From contig CABRFG010000046.1 of NCBI GenBank assembly GCA_902470095.1, forward strand, positions 1 to 18,782: a DNA stretch of 18,782 bases, written 5' to 3'. The position numbers were made by a program, and so were the translations under genes. The DNA is from an uncultured Collinsella sp. Lineage in GTDB: Bacteria > Actinomycetota > Coriobacteriia > Coriobacteriales > Coriobacteriaceae. Under the pieces are notes generated by a model that saw only the letters and a program-made list of their open reading frames with translations, was not told the DNA's origin and made no database searches. Positions 15,386 to 18,782 of this stretch are shown here, piece by piece; position 1 is the stretch's first letter, and every line of letters starts with the position of its first letter.

Positions 15386-16129
15386 CTATTGCATCGGGTC
15401 GGACAGGACCCGTTCGATCTCTGATGCGGGAAGTGCGCCTTGGCGCAGGATCTGGAGCCCGCCGTGCTGGAACGACACGATGGTCGAGGCGTCGCGACAC
15501 GGGGTCTCGCCGGCGTCGACGGCAACATCGACCCCCTCCAGGATGCGACCTTCGACGGCGGCAAAGCTTGCCGGCGAGGGCGCGCCGTGTGTGTTGGCGC
15601 TCGTGCAGGCAAGGGGACTGCCGCAGGCGCGGATGAGCGCTTGGACCACGGGAGAGGCCGAAGCGCGCAGGGCCACGGTGTCGTCGGCAGCACGCATAAA
15701 GGTCGGCACGCAGGGAGCCGCCTTGACCACGATAGTCAGGGCTCCCGGCCAGCATCGTCGCGCAAGTACGCGGGCATCTTCCGGGATATCCACGCCATAG
15801 CGGTCGAGCGCCTCGACGCCATCGACCAGCCAGGCGACCGTTTGGGTGAGCTTGCGCTGCTTGAGGGTAAAGATGCGGCGGTAGCCAGTACCAAGCGCAG
15901 GGACCGCGGCGCCGTTAACGGTGGCATGCGGATCGCGCGGCCACAACAAGGATTCGCTTGTATCTTGGGGGACGGCATCGGAGAAGGCGTTGACTGCCAC
16001 GGCGACACCGTAGACGGTCTCGGTCGGGATCAAGACCAGGCCGCCGCGGCCGAGCACCTCGGCCGCGCGCTCGACGGCAAGCCGATGCGGCTCGCGCGTT
16101 CCCTTGTATACCCGATAGACCGTCTGCAT
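15386..16129 (-). CDS. tsaC: Divergent TsaC/Sua5/YrdC-family threonylcarbamoyl-AMP synthase
   Basis: A 247-residue YrdC-fold protein. The family makes L-threonylcarbamoyladenylate from threonine, bicarbonate and ATP for the t6A37 modification of tRNAs that read ANN codons. LIPTETVYG (33-41), the KxR triplet KQR (90-92), RCWPGALTIVV (125-135) and CTSANTHGAPS (175-185) are visible. About 48 residues separate TETVYG from the KxR motif, against roughly 17 in typical members, an insertion of about 30. The P-x-x-PL run after KxR is also lost. There is no C-terminal Sua5 domain. The ATG at 16129 follows an AAGGGG site. It is upstream of glpK in one unit, and in many actinobacteria this gene directly follows prmC. 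Activity could be altered; a YciO-like role is an alternative. Confidence 0.8.
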   Translation of the reverse strand: MQTVYRVYKGTREPHRLAVERAAEVLGRGGLVLIPTETVYGVAVAVNAFSDAVPQDTSESLLWPRDPHATVNGAAVPALGTGYRRIFTLKQRKLTQTVAWLVDGVEALDRYGVDIPEDARVLARRCWPGALTIVVKAAPCVPTFMRAADDTVALRASASPVVQALIRACGSPLACTSANTHGAPSPASFAAVEGRILEGVDVAVDAGETPCRDASTIVSFQHGGLQILRQGALPASEIERVLSDPMQ

Positions 16130-16263
16130 GTGTATGCCAGCCCCTTACGCTCTGGTGCAAGTTTGTTTACTGAGGGGCATTCTCGCACGAAACATTCAAC
16201 CTATTTGCCCAGAGCGCATGTTGGTTTGGTGAGCGGCTTTAGTAGTCGGTGAAAGTGAGGGGG

Positions 16264-16710
16264 TTATTGAACTGCGACGAACTTCTTTGGCCTGCCGGCG
16301 TGGCGTTTTTGGGCGGCGTAGCGCTCGATGCTGTCTATCGTTATCATCCGACGGCCGTCGACGAGTTCAACATCGAGCTTTCCGGCTTTGACCAGAGCGG
16401 TAATCCGTGGAGCGGAGACTTTGAGGTCCAGCGCTGCGTCTTTAAATGTTCGGCACGCCGCTTCCCGAGCGTCCTCGTGGTCGATTTCGACTGAAAGGGC
16501 CACGACCTCGGCCGAGTGTTCGTACCCTGCCGGAGTCAAACCGTTGTTGAGGTCGTCGGCCAAAAACGCCATCAGCGCCTCGGTGGCATGGGCAATCGCT
16601 TCTTCGCGTGTATCGCCATCGGCAAAGGCGCCGGGAATCTGCGGGAAGCTGGCGCAGTAACCGTCGTCTTCTTTTATGAGAACGCAGTCATAGGTAAATC
16701 GCTGCCTCAT
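16264..16710 (-). CDS. hicB: HicB-type antitoxin with C-terminal excisionase/MerR-like DNA-binding domain
   Basis: A 148-residue antitoxin. Residues 7-46 (YDCVLIKEDDGYCASFPQIPGAFADGDTREEAIAHATEAL) are the partial RNase H-like HicB fold that masks HicA. Residues about 90-132 (KDAALDLKVSAPRITALVKAGKLDVELVDGRRMITIDSIERYA) look like a small winged helix-turn-helix of the excisionase/MerR type; the usual HicB C-terminus is ribbon-helix-helix or Xre. A basic tail follows. It probably binds its own promoter. The ATG at 16710 has GGAGG 4 nt upstream, in the 11-nt gap after hicA; a longer in-frame start at 16755 would overlap hicA and is unlikely. Confidence 0.88.
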   Translation of the reverse strand: MRQRFTYDCVLIKEDDGYCASFPQIPGAFADGDTREEAIAHATEALMAFLADDLNNGLTPAGYEHSAEVVALSVEIDHEDAREAACRTFKDAALDLKVSAPRITALVKAGKLDVELVDGRRMITIDSIERYAAQKRHAGRPKKFVAVQ

Positions 16711-16721
16711 TTTGCCTCCAA

Positions 16722-16907
16722 CTACCATCCAGCTTGGCGACGAATACTTGCCCACGTGCCCTTCTTTGGTCGATCACCACCAGAGCCGTTCACGGTGACA
16801 ACACGGTCACCAGAAACATACTTAGCATGACTACCGACTTGCGCGACCTTCACGAATCCATCGTGCTTGAGTAGGGCAATGATTTCCCGAAAGGTAGGAG
16901 GTTGCAT
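16722..16907 (-). CDS. hicA: HicA-type mRNA interferase toxin
   Basis: A 61-residue dsRBD-like toxin of the HicA family, which cleaves mRNA independently of ribosomes when free of HicB. The catalytic histidine is His27 in VGSHAKY, with the expected KKGTWASIRRQAGW C-terminus (48-61). Length is typical, so it appears intact. The ATG at 16907 follows AGAGG by 7 nt; that site sits in the loop of a hairpin. It is the first gene of the pair, as usual for hicAB, with the antitoxin 11 nt downstream. Confidence 0.9.
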   Translation of the reverse strand: MQPPTFREIIALLKHDGFVKVAQVGSHAKYVSGDRVVTVNGSGGDRPKKGTWASIRRQAGW

Positions 16908-16908
16908 G

Positions 16909-16926
16909 GGCCGACCTCTTTCGGCC
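16909..16926 (-). promoter_or_regulatory. Hairpin with the hicA ribosome site in its loop
   Basis: On the minus strand GGCCGA-AAGAGG-TCGGCC forms a perfect 6-bp GC-rich stem whose 6-nt loop is the hicA Shine-Dalgarno sequence. It ends one base before the ATG. Given the TATAAT box just upstream, the mRNA would start at about this hairpin, so toxin translation may be restrained by structure. Confidence 0.6.
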
Positions 16927-16931
16927 GTCCT

Positions 16932-16961
16932 AATTATAAACTACTTTATAATTTTTGCTAA
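16932..16961 (-). promoter_or_regulatory. hicAB promoter with 9+4+9 bp palindromic operator
   Basis: On the minus strand TTAGCA (-35, 4 of 6; 16956-16961), a 17-bp spacer and a consensus TATAAT (-10; 16933-16938) precede hicA. A perfect inverted repeat AATTATAAA/TTTATAATT with a 4-bp centre covers 16932-16953 and includes the -10. This is the expected layout for autorepression by the HicB or HicAB complex. The stretch is much more AT-rich than its surroundings. Confidence 0.8.
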
Positions 16962-16975
16962 CCAGTTAATGAATA

Positions 16976-18250
16976 TTACTGACGCTGTTTGGGCTCGGTG
17001 ACGATGGCTCGGACGATGCGGGGGCGATCGGTGAGGTCGCGGACGATGCGCACGTCCGAGAGACCCGCCTGGCGGCAGAGCTCGGCGGCGGCGTCGAGGG
17101 CACCCTCGTAGAGCTCGCAGGCAAACAGGCCGCCGGCGCGCAGCATGTAAGGCGCCGCATTGAGCAGGCGGCGGAAGATATCGAGGCCGTCGGCGCCGCC
17201 CTCAAGCGCCAGGTCGGGCTCGAAGTCCTTGACCTCGTGCGGCAGTGAGCGCATGACGTCGGTCGGAATGTAGGGCGGATTGGAGACAAGCACATCAAAG
17301 GTGCCCCACTCTTCGCGGGGAATGGAACTCACCAGGTTGGTGAGGCTAAAGGCGACCTCATCGGATGTGAGACCGAGCGCGTCGCGGTTTTTGGTGGCCA
17401 GATCGATAGCGCGCGGCTCGATATCGGTGGCGGTGCAGGTAACGTGGCCGCGGCGCTCCCAGGCAAGGGAAAGCGAGATGCAGCCCGTGCCGCAGCCGAC
17501 CTCGAGAACGCGGGCAGTGCGGGGCTCGGCTGGGGCAGATACGTTGGCCTCGGCGGCATCTTGCGCGGGAGTCGCCTGTTGGTCGTTGTCCTCAATGGCG
17601 ATGCCGTATTCGTCGAGCTCGGGCTCGGGGGTTTCCATGGCCTCTGCTTCTGCCGCTTCGGCTTCTGCTGCCTGCGCGGCGGCTTCCTCGGCCTCGCGGT
17701 CGGCCAGTTCCTCGGCATAGGCGCGGCTGCCGAGCACGTCGCTACCCAGCGCAGCCTCATCGGCGGCCGTCAGGTTGGCGGCACGGCGCTCGGCGGCCGC
17801 GCGTTCGTCTGCCAGCGCGGCCTCAGCCTTGCGTGCCTCCTCGACCTCATCGTTCCAAGGCAGCTCAACACGCTGACGGGCAGCAGCCTCGGGGCTCAGC
17901 ACCTCGGCATCCAGATAATTGAGGACTTCCTCGACGAGCATCTCGGTCTCGGGACGCGGAATGAGCACGCCGGGGGCGCACGTGACGTCGATCATGCGAA
18001 ACTGCGTGCTGCCGGTGATGTACTGCAGCGGTTCACCTTTAGCGCGACGAACAACGGCCGCGTGCATGGTCTCGAGCTGAGCCGCGTTAAGCGTCTCGTC
18101 CATGCGCATATATAAGTCGATGCGTGCCAAACCCGTGGCAGCGCAGAGCAGCCACTCGGCAGAAAGACGGGGGTGCTCCTCGCCGCGCTCGGCCAGGTAC
18201 TCCTTGGTCCACTCGAGACAACGCTTGATGGTCCAAATCTCGTTTGCCAT
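16976..18250 (-). CDS. prmC: Peptide chain release factor N5-glutamine methyltransferase with large insertion
   Basis: A 424-residue methyltransferase that modifies the glutamine of the GGQ motif in release factors RF1 and RF2. The N-terminal substrate-binding helical domain (1-112) ends in GVLIPRPETEMLVEEVL. The Rossmann domain has motif I VLEVGCGTGC (248-257), the adenosine-site Asp (TATDIEP) and the catalytic NPPY (324-327). Between them, about residues 114-244 form an acidic Ala/Glu-rich, probably helical insertion; the family usually has a linker of a few residues and a total length near 280. The ATG at 18250 has GGGGAGGG at 5 nt. prfA, its common upstream neighbour, is absent here. Confidence 0.92.
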   Translation of the reverse strand: MANEIWTIKRCLEWTKEYLAERGEEHPRLSAEWLLCAATGLARIDLYMRMDETLNAAQLETMHAAVVRRAKGEPLQYITGSTQFRMIDVTCAPGVLIPRPETEMLVEEVLNYLDAEVLSPEAAARQRVELPWNDEVEEARKAEAALADERAAAERRAANLTAADEAALGSDVLGSRAYAEELADREAEEAAAQAAEAEAAEAEAMETPEPELDEYGIAIEDNDQQATPAQDAAEANVSAPAEPRTARVLEVGCGTGCISLSLAWERRGHVTCTATDIEPRAIDLATKNRDALGLTSDEVAFSLTNLVSSIPREEWGTFDVLVSNPPYIPTDVMRSLPHEVKDFEPDLALEGGADGLDIFRRLLNAAPYMLRAGGLFACELYEGALDAAAELCRQAGLSDVRIVRDLTDRPRIVRAIVTEPKQRQ

Positions 18251-18298
18251 GGGGCCCTCCCCTCTTAAGCGCCGGACGGCGCGCGAATGTCGGAGCAG

Positions 18299-18325
18299 AT
18301 TGTACGCGAGGGCGGCACGCGGCAA
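18299..18325 (-). promoter_or_regulatory. Weak candidate promoter of prmC
   Basis: On the minus strand TACAAT (18299-18304) lies about 50 nt before the prmC ATG; TTGCCG (18320-18325) is a partial -35 at a short 15-bp spacing. The -10 and the bases before it (CGTACAAT) match the atp promoter candidate. A GCGCCG/CGGCGC dyad follows at 18269-18282 in the leader. Confidence 0.33.
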
Positions 18326-18389
18326 GGGACGATTGGAAGCGATTATCGAGAATCAGCCCAGAATTTTGCTTGAATCGCAATCGAAGTGT

Positions 18390-18563
18390 TCATTCGTCGA
18401 CGTCTAAATCTGCATCCGTCAAGCTTTTGGCAAGGTTGCCCCAAAACTGACCAATATCTAACCAAGAACTTGCCACATCGCTTGACGCGCGACCCATCAA
18501 AAATCGCCCCGCGACTTCTTGAACGATTTTTCGAGCAATATTTTCAATATCAGATGAAGACTG
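18390..18563 (-). pseudogene. Possible 3' remnant of an unrecognised gene
   Basis: On the minus strand one frame stays open for 57 codons up to a TGA at 18390-18392. It reads like a real protein end: IARKIVQEVAG, SSWLDIGQFWGN and a polar acidic finish DADLDVDE. It begins just after an in-frame stop, and the only ATG inside (35 codons from the end) has a doubtful ribosome site. I therefore read it as the C-terminal remains of a gene whose front was lost. I do not recognise a family. The opposite-strand frame across the same bases (from a GTG at 18386) has poorer composition and no ribosome site. Chance is a real alternative at this length. Confidence 0.3.
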
Positions 18564-18640
18564 TTAATTACTTTGAGCAGGTAGACAGCTTAATTTCTAA
18601 CAAAGCAGATTAAATAAACTCGAAAAGTATTTTACTCAAC
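18564..18640. other. AT-rich spacer without a recognisable gene
   Basis: This stretch is clearly richer in A and T than the rest of the window and holds several stops in all frames I read. It joins the possible gene remnant to the dispersed repeat. With the remnant it makes a probable scar of a past insertion or deletion upstream of prmC. Confidence 0.4.
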
Positions 18641-18782
18641 CCAGTCATTTAAGAACGTCCCCAATGACTACATCTAAGGCGCCACAGGTTGAGCATACCG
18701 CATCCGGAGCAAGGCAACGCCGCAGGCAGAGGACGGACAGCGAGCGGCGTCCAGAGCGAACAAGTTGGCATGAAAAAGGCAA
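18641..18782 (+). repeat. Dispersed repeat element, copy 2 (cut by the window end)
   Basis: The first 31 bp (18641-18671) match 3060-3090 with one difference. Further on, from GACAG at 18736, an ungapped alignment with 3126 onward gives about 31 of 45 identical bases, including CCAGAGCGA and TGAAA. The second block of copy 1 is the left arm of the long hairpin, so the matching right arm should lie just beyond the window. The interval between the two blocks differs (66 versus 95 bp from the repeat start). Confidence 0.7.

Noticed and set aside
18386..18613. Plus-strand 75-codon frame near the right end
   Set aside because: GTG start without a ribosome site and unlikely composition; the minus-strand frame over the same bases is more protein-like.

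Overview
The window looks like chromosomal DNA from a GC-rich anaerobic actinobacterium of the class Coriobacteriia, most likely a Collinsella-type gut organism. I base this on protein similarity as I recognise it, codon use, the gene order, and short dispersed intergenic repeats; no database search was possible. Almost everything is on the minus strand; pepT is the only well-supported plus-strand gene.

Layout, left to right. (1) 185-1511: a probable two-gene minus-strand operon, a DtxR/MntR-type metalloregulator followed by a zinc-type homocysteine S-methyltransferase, ending in an intrinsic terminator at 151-179. (2) 1512-1631: a divergent promoter region with a perfect 8+2+8 bp palindrome overlapping the likely promoters of both the regulator and pepT. 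(3) 1632-2944: pepT (peptidase T) and its terminator. (4) 2945-3274: a gene-free stretch holding a short-motif array with a 27-28 bp period, one copy of a dispersed 31-bp repeat, and a very long imperfect hairpin. (5) 3275-5806: an LCP-family envelope protein and murA, which form a cell-envelope pair. (6) 5895-12778: a complete F1Fo ATP synthase operon in the classical order atpI-like, B, E, F, H, A, G, D, C, with a promoter candidate at 12840-12867 and an intrinsic terminator placed immediately before the murA start codon. (7) 13060-16129: upp, glpK and a divergent tsaC/sua5-type gene. (8) 16264-16961: a HicA/HicB toxin-antitoxin module with its own AT-rich, palindromic promoter. (9) 16976-18250: prmC carrying an acidic insertion of about 130 residues. 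(10) 18251-18782: a possible gene remnant and a second copy of the dispersed repeat, cut by the window end.

The order prmC, tsaC, upp, atpIBEFHAGDC, murA is a recognisable old synteny block shared in outline by actinobacteria and Bacillota. Here hicAB sits between prmC and tsaC, and glpK sits between tsaC and upp. Energy conversion (ATP synthase), envelope synthesis (MurA, LCP), translation quality (PrmC, TsaC) and salvage or carbon use (Upp, GlpK, PepT) are ordinary housekeeping functions. The parts most worth a second look are the divergent operator, the composite repeat element, the HicAB control region, the PrmC and TsaC insertions, the signal-peptide-bearing AtpF, and the terminator in the murA leader. 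I did not find a convincing multi-gene system of unknown type.
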